This document shows positions 1 through 7,187 of a stretch of DNA of 12,630 nt, in pieces. The stretch is from JBDHUV01 sp039809365 (GTDB lineage Bacteria > Patescibacteriota > Microgenomatia > Levybacterales > GWA1-39-11). Location: contig JBDHUV010000011.1 of assembly GCA_039809365.1 (NCBI GenBank), positions 1 through 12,630 on the forward strand, in the 5' to 3' direction. Both the position numbers and the translations under genes were made by a program. How positions within the stretch are numbered: the first letter of the stretch is position 1; each line of letters begins with the position of its first letter. The notes beneath the pieces were generated by a model, which had not been told where the DNA came from, ran no database searches, and saw only the letters and a program-made list of their open reading frames with translations.

Positions 1-86
1 TTTATCTATAAAATATAAATTGTTACAAATCACTTTAAATTTTCAAAACTTGTTAATCCCATGATTTACTATTAAATCTTATAGTA

Positions 87-115
87 TTGACTTTCTTTAC
101 TGAATATTATATAAT
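87..115 (+). promoter_or_regulatory. Strong sigma70-like promoter of the first small-protein unit
   Basis: TTGACT at 87-92 and a perfect TATAAT at 110-115 are separated by exactly 17 bases. The predicted transcription start is near 122. This gives the downstream 241-498 gene a leader of about 119 bases, much longer than the leaders of most other genes here. It is the best match to a housekeeping promoter in the window. Confidence 0.8.
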
Positions 116-166
116 GACTTAATCTTATAACTCTGTTTATTAGTATGGATATAAGTACTTTAAAAA

Positions 167-219
167 CCAGAGTCTAACATTTTACCCACAATATTTGTGA
201 GTAAAGTGTTGGACTTTGG
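167..219 (+). promoter_or_regulatory. Long leader hairpin before the 85-residue membrane protein
   Basis: Bases 167-190 pair with 196-219 around the loop ATATT. Of 24 positions, 20 are Watson-Crick pairs, three are G-T wobbles (170/216, 175/211, 180/206) and one is a C-A mismatch (186/200). All three wobbles are G-U in plus-strand RNA but would be C-A mismatches in the opposite transcript, so the structure fits a plus-strand RNA. It lies between the promoter and the start codon, and its 3' base runs into the purine-rich ribosome binding region (about 218-226). It could control translation or stability, or bind a protein. I recognise no known riboswitch class. Confidence 0.75.
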
Positions 220-240
220 AAGGAAGAGAAAGAGAAGACC

Positions 241-498
241 ATGGAAGTGGTAGTCGATACCAGTACTATCGGGTTACTGACTCTCATATTTATTGTACTA
301 CTCATACTACCGTTGATATCTGTAGTTGTAGGCTTTGGGGATCGAAAGACCGCTGCCATCTTTGGTTGCATCTTCGCAACCATAGGTACGGTTTTGTCTG
401 TCATGCATGGATCGACTCCCTTGACTGTGTGGTGGGTGGTTACGCTCACATATCTTATGTGGAAGTCTATCTTCCCATATAGAGAGGATCCAGAATAG
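241..498 (+). CDS. Small hydrophobic membrane protein, family not recognised
   Basis: This gene encodes 85 residues with three hydrophobic stretches, about residues 10-32, 38-55 and 60-78, ending in the charged tail YREDPE. That suggests a small inner-membrane protein with two or three membrane spans. The ATG at 241 is chosen because a purine-rich Shine-Dalgarno-like tract (GGAAGGAAG, 218-226, with further purines after it) precedes it. A consensus promoter (87-115) and a 24-position hairpin lie upstream, and a structured 3' region follows the stop. By hand count bases 241-480 are about 45% GC, clearly above the roughly 30% of neighbouring genes, and codon choice differs accordingly. This could reflect transfer, high expression or RNA-structure constraint. 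An overlapping antisense frame (174-509) looks like a shadow. I do not recognise the family and assign no function. Confidence 0.7.
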   Translation: MEVVVDTSTIGLLTLIFIVLLILPLISVVVGFGDRKTAAIFGCIFATIGTVLSVMHGSTPLTVWWVVTLTYLMWKSIFPYREDPE

Positions 499-501
499 CT
501 T

Positions 502-608
502 GAAAGCACCTGCGGGTGAGAGAGGAATTATCTAATTGTGTTACACAAATGCGTGTGATTACAATATGAACATATTTCTTCCCTCATACAAACCCAAAGG
601 TGCTTTTT
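502..608 (+). terminator. Extended imperfect hairpin ending in a T-tract (terminator or structured 3' RNA)
   Basis: Starting four bases after the stop codon, 502-511 pairs with 598-607, beginning GAAAGCACCT and including one G-T wobble. Nested helices follow: 514-517/592-595, 522-527/579-585 (one bulged C), 535-539/561-565 and 544-547/554-557. The whole stretch can fold as one long bent hairpin that ends in TTTTT at 604-608. It is much larger than a typical intrinsic terminator. It may end transcription of the small membrane-protein unit or be part of a structured RNA. The inner helices are short and less certain than the outer one. Confidence 0.5.
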
Positions 609-681
609 CCATTTTTGTTAACTTGCACATAACCAAAAGAGATTTAATATATAAAGCTATATTTACTAACATAATATAAAG

Positions 682-711
682 TTGATTCAACTAGTATATT
701 TCCAGTACAAT
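682..711 (+). promoter_or_regulatory. Promoter of the 7TM/ATP-grasp operon, nearly leaderless
   Basis: TTGATT at 682-687 and TACAAT at 706-711 are separated by 18 bases. The predicted start near 718 leaves only about three bases before the ATG at 721. This also argues against the upstream TTG at 682 as a start codon, because it would lie inside the -35 box. Confidence 0.6.
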
Positions 712-720
712 ACAATCAGA

Positions 721-1641
721 ATGAAGAAATTATTTATTAGTTTACTCGCTATCATATTCTTTTTTAATACTACTCAGATATTTGCACAAAGAGCAGTTCC
801 TACAACTCCACTTGTAGAAGTAGACGAGACTGCAACACAAGAAGCAGAAGCTTCTATTTCAGCTCAACAGCAACAAGAGCTACAGAAGTTAAAAGAAGAT
901 GATGTAACAAGAGTTGATCCAGATGAGGAAAGAAATAAAAGGATAGCTCTGCTTTTTGCAAACAGAAATATTGAATCGCCAAACATTCTTAATATCATTG
1001 GGTATGCTGTTCAGTATTCAGTCAAAAGTGGAGTACCTGCAAATACTGTAATTTTAATTCTTATTCTGCCTGTACTCGCTACAGCAGTTGTATTCTTTAG
1101 ACATGTAGTAGGTGTTCCTTCTCTTGCTATGTTACTCCCTATCGCTCTTTCTATCACATTAGTTGCAACAGGACCTGCAGTAGGTTTGCTTTTGCTTCTT
1201 GCAATAGTTTTTTCATCAACTCTTGCACGAGTCATTCTGCGTAAAATTCGCATTATGCAGTTTGCAAAAATGGCCCTGACTATTTTTATTGTATCGGTAG
1301 GCATTCTTGCAACCTTAACACTCAGTGCAGAAGCTGGAATTATTGCAGTTACTCAGATCTCTATTTTCCCTGTACTTCTTTTGATACTTTTGAGTCAAAA
1401 TATTGTAGAGCTTCAGATCGATAGAAGTATCCCTGATATCCTCATTATATCTGCAATCACGGTATTTCTTGGTATCCTTGGATACTTCTTACTGTCATAC
1501 GAACCTATCAGAAACTTTGTCATCCTCTATCCAGAAATCATTCTTCTTGTTATCCCAGTTAATGTCATGATCGGTAGATATTTTGGACTAAGATTTACTG
1601 AATACTTTAGATTTTCTCCTATCACACACCATGGCAATTAG
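721..1641 (+). CDS. 7TM membrane protein of the inactive-transglutaminase/7TM family, without the transglutaminase part
   Basis: This gene encodes 306 residues. Residues 1-22 look like a signal peptide (MKKLFISLLA, cleavage near IFA-Q). An E/Q-rich hydrophilic stretch follows (about 31-75). Seven hydrophobic segments then lie at roughly 106-126, 133-150, 151-168, 181-200, 205-226, 238-258 and 268-286. The segment GVPANT...FFRHVVGVPS closely resembles the start of the 7TM domain that is usually fused to an inactive transglutaminase and encoded beside an alpha-L-glutamate-ligase-like ATP-grasp protein. Here the N-terminal region is too short to hold a transglutaminase fold. The stop overlaps the next gene's start by 11 bases, so the two are almost certainly co-translated partners. 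The ATG at 721 is chosen over the TTG at 682 because it gives a proper signal peptide and follows the promoter. It probably anchors or exports the product of the partner enzyme. That role is inferred. Confidence 0.75.
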   Translation: MKKLFISLLAIIFFFNTTQIFAQRAVPTTPLVEVDETATQEAEASISAQQQQELQKLKEDDVTRVDPDEERNKRIALLFANRNIESPNILNIIGYAVQYSVKSGVPANTVILILILPVLATAVVFFRHVVGVPSLAMLLPIALSITLVATGPAVGLLLLLAIVFSSTLARVILRKIRIMQFAKMALTIFIVSVGILATLTLSAEAGIIAVTQISIFPVLLLILLSQNIVELQIDRSIPDILIISAITVFLGILGYFLLSYEPIRNFVILYPEIILLVIPVNVMIGRYFGLRFTEYFRFSPITHHGN

Positions 1642-2929
1642 TAATAAAGTACTGGGCATGAATGCCCGTAATTTTCTGTACATTAGAAAATATAATAAGT
1701 CATCTCGCTATTTTGTAGCAGATGATAAACTGGAAACAAAAAAAATGCTTTTAGCTCATGGGATCCCTACAGCAGAGCTATTTGCAGAGTTCTCTTCACG
1801 AAACGATATAAAAGGATTTAACTGGGATCTATTACCCGAATCAGGATTTGCAATAAAGCCAGCAAGAGGTTGGGGCGGAGGAGGAATCCTTGCTATTAAA
1901 GGATGGAACGGTAAATCTGGAAAATCTTTCGGAGGAGATGAGTACACTACAGATACTCTTGAAAATCATGTATTAGATATTTTAGAAGGTGCATACTCAC
2001 TCCAATATCTTCCTGACAGAGCTTTTATTGAAGAGCGTCTTACAGAAAATCCATTTTTTAAGAAAATAAAAGCAGTTGGTATCCCAGATATCCGTGTTAT
2101 TGTGCTAAACGGAGTTCCTGTTATGGCAATGATTAGACTTCCAACTAAAGAGTCTGGAGGAAAAGCAAATTTACATCAAGGAGCACTCGCATTAGGAATC
2201 GATATTAAAACAGGAATCTCTACAAATGCGGTTTGGCATGACAAAACAATCAACTACATTCCTGATACAAAAATAAAAGTACAAGGTATAAAAATCCCTG
2301 AGTGGGACACATTACTTCTTATGGCAGTAAAAACCCAGCTTGCTTCAGGTTTAGGATATGTGGGAGTAGATCTTGTGATTGACGGGAAAAAAGGACCTCT
2401 TGTTTTGGAATTAAACGCACGCCCTGGACTCTCAATTCAAATTGCAAATAGAGCCTCTTTACGTACAAGATTAGAACGAGTTGAGAATATGGATATTCCT
2501 ACTGCAGAAAGAGGAGTAGAGGTAGGCAAATCATTGTTTGCTGCTCCATTTGCTACAAAAGTACAGATTGAGAAAAAAGTACTTGGAGTAATTGAAAATA
2601 TATCGGTAATAGGAGAGGGAAAAAGTAAAGTTGTTGAAGCAAAACTTGATACAGGTGCATATAGAACTTCTATTGATCTAAATCTTGTGAAAGAGTTAAA
2701 CTTGCCAATTAATAAGGATAGGAAAGTATTTATTAGATCAGCGAGTGGACAGAAATTTAGACCTCTTGTTAACCTCACACTTGAGATCGCTGGAAAAAAA
2801 ATTGTTACCGATGCATCCGTAGTTGATAGATCTCATCTGTCTTATCAAATCATTGTAGGAAGAAAAGATATGAAAGGATTCATGATCGATCCTGAACGGG
2901 CAGCACCTGATGAATCAGGAGAACTATAA
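1631..2929 (+). CDS. ATP-grasp alpha-L-glutamate-ligase-like protein fused to a retropepsin-like (RimB-type) protease
   Basis: This gene encodes 432 residues. The N-terminus (VLGMNARNFLYI, YN, DDKLETKKML) matches the alpha-L-glutamate-ligase-like relatives of RimK. ATP-grasp features are visible: K76 followed by the glycine-rich loop RGWGGGG (79-85), E134/E135, D153, and the metal-binding set D247, E260 and N262 in VVLELNARPG-like context. After about residue 310 comes a second domain. Its LDTGAYRTS (339-347, catalytic-type D340) and later YQIIVGRKDM and MIDP match the retropepsin-like ATP-dependent zinc protease/RimB family (PF05618). Related ligases and proteases are usually separate proteins. 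Here one chain could both form and cut amide bonds, perhaps glutamate tags on a protein or peptide. The substrate is unknown. The gene follows the 7TM gene with an 11-base overlap. The domain assignment is strong and the combined function is inferred. Confidence 0.85.
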   Translation: MAISNKVLGMNARNFLYIRKYNKSSRYFVADDKLETKKMLLAHGIPTAELFAEFSSRNDIKGFNWDLLPESGFAIKPARGWGGGGILAIKGWNGKSGKSFGGDEYTTDTLENHVLDILEGAYSLQYLPDRAFIEERLTENPFFKKIKAVGIPDIRVIVLNGVPVMAMIRLPTKESGGKANLHQGALALGIDIKTGISTNAVWHDKTINYIPDTKIKVQGIKIPEWDTLLLMAVKTQLASGLGYVGVDLVIDGKKGPLVLELNARPGLSIQIANRASLRTRLERVENMDIPTAERGVEVGKSLFAAPFATKVQIEKKVLGVIENISVIGEGKSKVVEAKLDTGAYRTSIDLNLVKELNLPINKDRKVFIRSASGQKFRPLVNLTLEIAGKKIVTDASVVDRSHLSYQIIVGRKDMKGFMIDPERAAPDESGEL

Positions 2930-2935
2930 TACCAG

Positions 2936-2966
2936 AATCAATCACTTCTTGATTTTACCTCTTTTT
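2936..2966 (+). terminator. Weak intrinsic terminator after the ATP-grasp gene
   Basis: AATCAA (2936-2941) pairs with TTGATT (2949-2954) across a seven-base loop, followed by TTACC and a CTTTTT run ending near 2966. The stem is short and A/T-only apart from one C-G pair, so efficiency is doubtful, but it sits seven bases after the stop codon. Confidence 0.4.
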
Positions 2967-3040
2967 ATACGTTATCATATGAACACTCCCAGTTAGTTTT
3001 GCGTACATTCACATTCTACCGGAAGGCGGCTTATATCATT

Positions 3041-3520
3041 ATGGAAAAAGGACCACGTTTATTTAATATATTTGGAAATCAAAAATCTGCTGATTTACCT
3101 AATCAGACATATGATGCGTTTATTACTCGTATTACTTCAGATTCAATACACCATACAGACTTCGTAAATGATGAGATAGATCATTTCCGAGAAATGGGTC
3201 TGTCCTCACATCCTGATGAGATGATTGCAAGAGAAGCACTAGTAAAACATGTGGAAGCAGGTAATGTAAGAGATGTAGAAGAACTGATGCATGTTGCAAT
3301 TCCCGATGTAAGCGAAAGACTTCATTTACTCAGGCAAACGCATGAAACTAGTGTAGAAATTTCTAAACAAGATTATATGGGGAATACACATGATGCACAG
3401 AAAGCACTTGATGAGTTTAACCTCTTTTCGGATCAATATACTAGAGAAATGGGAGAACACCTTCTTGTACCAGGAGAGCCTCTAATGCTTCTTGAACCTG
3501 CTTTGGGAGACGATGACTAA
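3041..3520 (+). CDS. Acidic soluble protein of unknown function
   Basis: This gene encodes 159 residues from the ATG at 3041. That start is preceded by GGAAGG at 3021-3026 and begins MEKGPRLFNIFG. A longer reading from a TTG at 2999 would add 14 residues through sequence that looks like leader, so I reject it. The protein is acidic, ends GDDD, has about ten histidines and appears largely helical (about 40-135). It has no signal peptide or membrane segment. I see no motif that places it in a family. It stands alone: a weak terminator lies before it, and its stop codon overlaps the stop codon of the convergent dinB gene (3517-3520). A leader of roughly 50 bases is likely, but I could not define a clear promoter. 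Confidence 0.6.
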   Translation: MEKGPRLFNIFGNQKSADLPNQTYDAFITRITSDSIHHTDFVNDEIDHFREMGLSSHPDEMIAREALVKHVEAGNVRDVEELMHVAIPDVSERLHLLRQTHETSVEISKQDYMGNTHDAQKALDEFNLFSDQYTREMGEHLLVPGEPLMLLEPALGDDD

Positions 3521-4782
3521 AGACTTCGTATTTGTACTCTTTCATATTTATCTGCCATAAATCCGTTCGGTTTTGTTGTAAGTTTATCTGCATATAAAAG
3601 GAATCCATTTCGAATAGTGTGATTACCAAACTTCTCATTAATAGCGTCTATTGTTTCTGCCAATTTTTCCTGTTTGCGATTATCTTCAAATAAAGAGAGG
3701 GGAGTGTTTTTTTCATCTTCAAGACTTCCAACCCATACACTAATTTGGCGAACATAATCTTTTGTACTCATGTAATTAAGTGAGTATGGTATTGTAGGTT
3801 TCGTTCCATTTAAAAGATAGAGAAGAAAGGAAAATAGGTCTTTCCCAGTATTAATATACTGATGATACGTTTTTCTCACAAAAATATCTTGACTTCCTCT
3901 TAAGTAAATACCTACTGTCCGTGCAGATTTTTCAAGCCTCCTCAGTTTAATCCCTATTTCTTCACAAAGTTCATAGATATTTTGAAGGACAACAGTACTG
4001 TCATATTCATTTCGTGGTAAACAATAATTACGTCCTACAGATTTTACGGTAATAGGGTCATAATACGGAATAATAGGTCTTTGATCAATTCCTTGACCTA
4101 CTTGATATAAAAACTCTCCTTCTACAACACCAAATTCTCTTTTGAGAAGATCAACTGGCGTTTGCCGTAACTCAAGCAGAGTAGTTACCCCTATTAAATT
4201 AAGCCTCGCTTCAATTCTTGACCCAATTCCACAGATATCGGTGAGTTTACACATATCATATGCTTCCAAAAGAGTAGCTGGAGTAATATACTGAACCCCA
4301 TTCGGTTTTTTCATACCAGAGGCAAGTTTAGCAAGTAGTTTGTTGTGTGAGACACCTATAGAGGCTGTAATATACTCTCCAATTTCTTCTTTTAAACGCA
4401 ATTTTATTTCTGTAATAAGATTAGGTATACCTCCATAAAAATGTGCAGTTTTGGTAACATCCATAAATACTTCATCAAGAGAAAATACCTCTACAAAAGG
4501 AGAATAGTTTTTGACAATTGAGATAAACTTTTTACTAATCTCCCAGTATTCATCAAAATGAGCAGGAACAGGAATCAAATCAGGAACAAGTTGTTGCGCT
4601 TCCCATAACCTACTTGGGGAGCTAATACCAAGCTTTTTTGCTTCTCTACTTGCAGCAATAATACACGTTCTTCCGTTTGTAGCAGTTACTCCAATAGGCT
4701 TTCCTCTTAAAGCTGGATTAAACTGTTGTTCACAACTTGCAAAGAAAGAGTCAAAGTCTATATGGAATATTGTTTTTGTCAT
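3517..4782 (-). CDS. dinB: DNA polymerase IV, Y-family translesion polymerase
   Basis: This gene encodes 421 residues and is a typical full-length Y-family polymerase. The first catalytic motif is HIDFDSFFASCEQ, with D9 and steric-gate-type F14 (equivalent to F13 in E. coli DinB). The second is VFSLDEVFMDVT, with D103 and E104. Between them, CIIAASREAKKLGI matches the fingers region, and helix-hairpin-helix and little-finger regions follow. It copies past damaged bases with low fidelity. The ATG at 4782 fits the family start. A GATAAT-like -10 at 4812-4807 would give a leader of about 18 bases, but no good -35 or ribosome binding site is visible. No LexA-like operator was recognised. The next gene upstream on the same strand is an exonuclease/GIY-YIG nuclease, 217 bases away, so both may serve DNA damage handling. 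Confidence 0.93.
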   Translation of the reverse strand: MTKTIFHIDFDSFFASCEQQFNPALRGKPIGVTATNGRTCIIAASREAKKLGISSPSRLWEAQQLVPDLIPVPAHFDEYWEISKKFISIVKNYSPFVEVFSLDEVFMDVTKTAHFYGGIPNLITEIKLRLKEEIGEYITASIGVSHNKLLAKLASGMKKPNGVQYITPATLLEAYDMCKLTDICGIGSRIEARLNLIGVTTLLELRQTPVDLLKREFGVVEGEFLYQVGQGIDQRPIIPYYDPITVKSVGRNYCLPRNEYDSTVVLQNIYELCEEIGIKLRRLEKSARTVGIYLRGSQDIFVRKTYHQYINTGKDLFSFLLYLLNGTKPTIPYSLNYMSTKDYVRQISVWVGSLEDEKNTPLSLFEDNRKQEKLAETIDAINEKFGNHTIRNGFLLYADKLTTKPNGFMADKYERVQIRSL

Positions 4783-4999
4783 ATTTTTATACTGCCGAAA
4801 GTACGTATTATCCTGATATATTCTTTAATCGAGTATCCAATATACATACATTTTGACAACTCTTTTGAGTAGGGCAGGAAACATCATAGGATATATAATA
4901 TATTCAAACTTTTCTCGAAAGTAAATAGAATATTACTAGAAACTTCTCATCTTAAATAGATCAAAAATACTTTAGGATGATAGGTATATGAAAAGGGGA
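4783..4999. other. Intergenic spacer upstream of dinB
   Basis: This 217-base AT-rich gap separates dinB from the upstream exonuclease gene. It probably holds the dinB promoter (possible -10 GATAAT on the minus strand at 4812-4807). I see no ORF, tRNA or convincing hairpin. A TTGACA on the plus strand at 4853 has no matching -10 and no plus-strand gene to serve. Confidence 0.5.
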
Positions 5000-6427
5000 T
5001 TAGGAGACATTCTCAAACGAATTAATTGCTTCTACAGATTCAAAGGCTTTTATTTTTTTATAATTCTTTGGGTTGCGAAGAAACTGTACCAATATTTTGT
5101 AACAGTCTAAATCAAAGATATATTCATTTTGGATAGAACAATCATCTTCATTTTTACAGTTCCCAATAGAACACCATTGATCTATAACAAAACTTGTAGT
5201 TTTTTCATCTGCAACGTTTTCCTCAGTAATAACAATAGGACCTTTAAATGGCCACTTTTTAATTTTGTACTCTGAGAATGCTTGTATCATGCGAATATTA
5301 TATGCAATAGGTTTCTCTTTACCCATACACGCACCTTTACACCACCCGAGACGATAGGAAAAACATGAAGACACTGTATGTTCAATACCAAGTATTTTTG
5401 GACACAGACTATACACACGCGCAAGATCACGCAGGATTGTCTGGGCTTGTCTTTTAGATTTTACAATTGCCAAAATATTTGAAAGATCTCCAACATCTAC
5501 TTTGGACACTTCTTTGTATGTAACAGAGTCATATCCATTGTTATCAGTTGTTTTAAAAAGAACAAACAGTTTTCTTTTGTACCGCAGTTTCCGGTTGTAT
5601 AATGGTTGGATCTGCTTTATCATCTGAGACTCAAGAAAAAGCGCAGAGAGCTCCCCAGAAGTAATGATTGTCTCTATATGGTGTGTTTGTTCAGATAACT
5701 CTCTTTCTTTTGTATACTCTGTGTCACTGGCAAAATGAGAGAGAATGCGCTCTCGCATATTAATACTTTTCCCTATATATAACACTGTCCCATCTTTTGC
5801 GTGGAAACTATACACACCAGGAGATTCAGGAAGTTTATCTAATACTTCCTCTGAGATATGGAGAGGACGAGAGGGGCGTTTTAAGGCACCAAACACCGCA
5901 GACTGGAAAATATCTTGCTGTATATTTTGCTGTACATACTGATAAAACTCCCATAAGATCTGAGCATCTCCCAGTGCTCTATGTCTGTCTGAACAGACAA
6001 AGCCAAATCTTTCAATGAGTGCATCAAGATTATGGTGCCTATACTGAGGGAAAAGAGCACGAGACAGTTTTACTGTACAGAAATGCTTCATCGTAAAAGG
6101 AGTAAGATGCCGTTTAAACTCAGATCGTAAAAATCCGTAATCAAATCTTACATTGTGTGCAACAAAGACACATCCTTCTAGTATTTGTTGGATCTCGTCT
6201 TTCTTCTCATAAAAAGAAGGCGCATGTTCAAGTTCTTGTGCAGATATACCGGTGAGTTGCTCAATAAAAGGGGAGACGTGTTGATCAGGATTTAAAAGAG
6301 TCTGATATTTCTCTACAACCGTATTGTCTTCGACTCTGACAATACCTATCTCAATAATCCTATCATACTGATTACTATGTCCTGTTGTTTCTATATCTAC
6401 AAATGCGAGTTTTTTAGGCAGATTCAT
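5000..6427 (-). CDS. DEDDh exonuclease fused to a UvrC/Cho-like GIY-YIG endonuclease
   Basis: This gene encodes 475 residues. Residues 1-175 form a DnaQ-like DEDDh 3'-5' exonuclease: D11 and E13 in FVDIETTG, D96 in HNVRFDYGFL, and H149 and D154 in HRALGDA. Residues 198-285 form a GIY-YIG nuclease like the N-terminus of UvrC: SPGVYSFHA, VLYIGKS (YIG 217-219), R225, E266 in FLESQMIK and N278 in LYN. A Cys-containing stretch (SCFSYRLGWCKGACMGKE) follows, then a poorly conserved C-terminus. Exonuclease-GIY-YIG proteins annotated as 'DNA polymerase III epsilon subunit-like/UvrC-like' are known. They are thought to act in repair and not in replication proofreading. The promoter TTGAAC-N17-TATAGT lies just upstream and gives a leader of about five bases. 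The start overlaps no gene but faces a divergent transporter gene. Confidence 0.9.
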   Translation of the reverse strand: MNLPKKLAFVDIETTGHSNQYDRIIEIGIVRVEDNTVVEKYQTLLNPDQHVSPFIEQLTGISAQELEHAPSFYEKKDEIQQILEGCVFVAHNVRFDYGFLRSEFKRHLTPFTMKHFCTVKLSRALFPQYRHHNLDALIERFGFVCSDRHRALGDAQILWEFYQYVQQNIQQDIFQSAVFGALKRPSRPLHISEEVLDKLPESPGVYSFHAKDGTVLYIGKSINMRERILSHFASDTEYTKERELSEQTHHIETIITSGELSALFLESQMIKQIQPLYNRKLRYKRKLFVLFKTTDNNGYDSVTYKEVSKVDVGDLSNILAIVKSKRQAQTILRDLARVYSLCPKILGIEHTVSSCFSYRLGWCKGACMGKEKPIAYNIRMIQAFSEYKIKKWPFKGPIVITEENVADEKTTSFVIDQWCSIGNCKNEDDCSIQNEYIFDLDCYKILVQFLRNPKNYKKIKAFESVEAINSFENVS

Positions 6428-6438
6428 GAAGCAGCAAA

Positions 6439-6467
6439 ACTATAGCAAATTTTTCATGTTTGTTCAA
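6439..6467 (-). promoter_or_regulatory. Promoter of the exonuclease/GIY-YIG gene, nearly leaderless
   Basis: On the minus strand TTGAAC (6467-6462) and TATAGT (6444-6439) are 17 bases apart. The -10 also carries an extended TGC prefix. Transcription should begin near 6432, about five bases before the ATG at 6427. Confidence 0.7.
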
Positions 6468-6503
6468 ACTACCAGATGGCGTGCAAAAGAAGCAACCAGT
6501 TTG

Positions 6504-6509
6504 TATAAT
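6504..6509 (+). promoter_or_regulatory. Consensus -10 of the transporter/prenyl-synthase operon, leaderless
   Basis: A perfect TATAAT ends six bases before the ATG at 6516, so the predicted transcription start falls on the A of the ATG. The -35 region is poor (GTGCAA at 17-base spacing). This supports 6516 as the true start instead of the in-frame ATG at 6426, which lies in the divergent promoter region. Confidence 0.6.
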
Positions 6510-6515
6510 ACACAT

Positions 6516-7187
6516 ATGCAAAAATCATTTAAATATTTAGATATTATTACTGCATTGTTTGTTGCAGTACTTCTCATCTCAAATATTGCAGACACAAAAG
6601 CAATTGCAGTTGGGGCTCTTTCATTTGGAGGAGGAACCCTTTTATTTCCTTTAACATATATTCTCGGGGATGTACTGACAGAGGTATATGGATTTAAACA
6701 CGCAAAACGAGTACTGTGGATCGGATTTATGTGTGCTATTTTGATGGCAACGACTTTCTTTCTTGTAGGAATCTCACCCGCAGCTTCTGACTGGATATAT
6801 CAAGAATCATATATGCATATATTAGGACTTGCTCCTCGTATTGTTATTGGGAGTTTGAGTGCATTTTTAGTCGGAGGATTTATAAACTCAATTATTCTTG
6901 CAAAAATAAAAATTATTACAAAAGGAAAATACTTATGGATACGTACAATACTCTCTACAGTTGTTGGTCAACTTGCAGATACCACTGTCTTCATGTTCAT
7001 AGCATTTTATGGAGTCTGGCCAAATGACCTTATTTTTTCTGTCATCATTTCAGGATATCTCCTGAAAGTTTCAACAGAAGTTCTCTTTACTCCAATAACA
7101 TATGTTGTTGTTAATTTCTTGAAGAAAAAAGAGCACAGTGATGTATATGACAAAAGTACAGATTTCAATCCGTTACCAACTGCATGA
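6516..7187 (+). CDS. yhhQ: Queuosine precursor transporter, VUT/YhhQ family
   Basis: This gene encodes 223 residues with about six membrane spans. It opens with FKYLDIITALFVAVLLISNI, a pattern typical of the VUT (formerly DUF165) family. Other family hallmarks are LTYILGDVLTEVYGFKHAKR, GQLADTTVF and a final span ending FTPITYVVVNFLKK. Members take up preQ0, preQ1 or related 7-deazaguanine precursors for the tRNA modification queuosine. No queuosine synthesis gene is in this window, so salvage is plausible. The start at 6516 is chosen because a consensus TATAAT lies just upstream. Starting at 6426 would add 30 residues unlike the family. The stop overlaps the next start as ATGA (7184-7187), so the prenyl synthase is translationally coupled. 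Family assignment is confident. The exact substrate is inferred. Confidence 0.87.
   Translation: MQKSFKYLDIITALFVAVLLISNIADTKAIAVGALSFGGGTLLFPLTYILGDVLTEVYGFKHAKRVLWIGFMCAILMATTFFLVGISPAASDWIYQESYMHILGLAPRIVIGSLSAFLVGGFINSIILAKIKIITKGKYLWIRTILSTVVGQLADTTVFMFIAFYGVWPNDLIFSVIISGYLLKVSTEVLFTPITYVVVNFLKKKEHSDVYDKSTDFNPLPTA

Noticed and set aside
174..509. Open frame of 111 codons on the minus strand
   Set aside because: Antisense to the 85-residue gene, which has the promoter, binding site and hairpins on its own strand. The reading has no family resemblance and covers the sense-strand leader hairpin.
122..608. RNase P RNA, tmRNA or SRP RNA in the GC-richer segment
   Set aside because: Elevated GC in an AT-rich genome suggested a structural RNA, but I find no RNase P core motifs, tmRNA ends or tag peptide, or SRP Alu/GGAA-type signature. 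The ORF also gives a credible membrane protein.
682..720. TTG start at 682 for the 7TM protein
   Set aside because: The TTG lies inside the -35 box and the added residues spoil the signal peptide that begins at 721.
2999..3040. TTG start at 2999 for the acidic protein
   Set aside because: The ATG at 3041 with GGAAGG upstream is a better start, and the added residues look like translated leader.
4853..4858. TTGACA on the plus strand
   Set aside because: No -10 at suitable spacing, and no plus-strand gene follows for over 1.5 kb.
6426..6515. ATG at 6426 as transporter start
   Set aside because: It overlaps the divergent nuclease's start and promoter, and the extra 30 residues do not fit the family. 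A TATAAT precedes the ATG at 6516.
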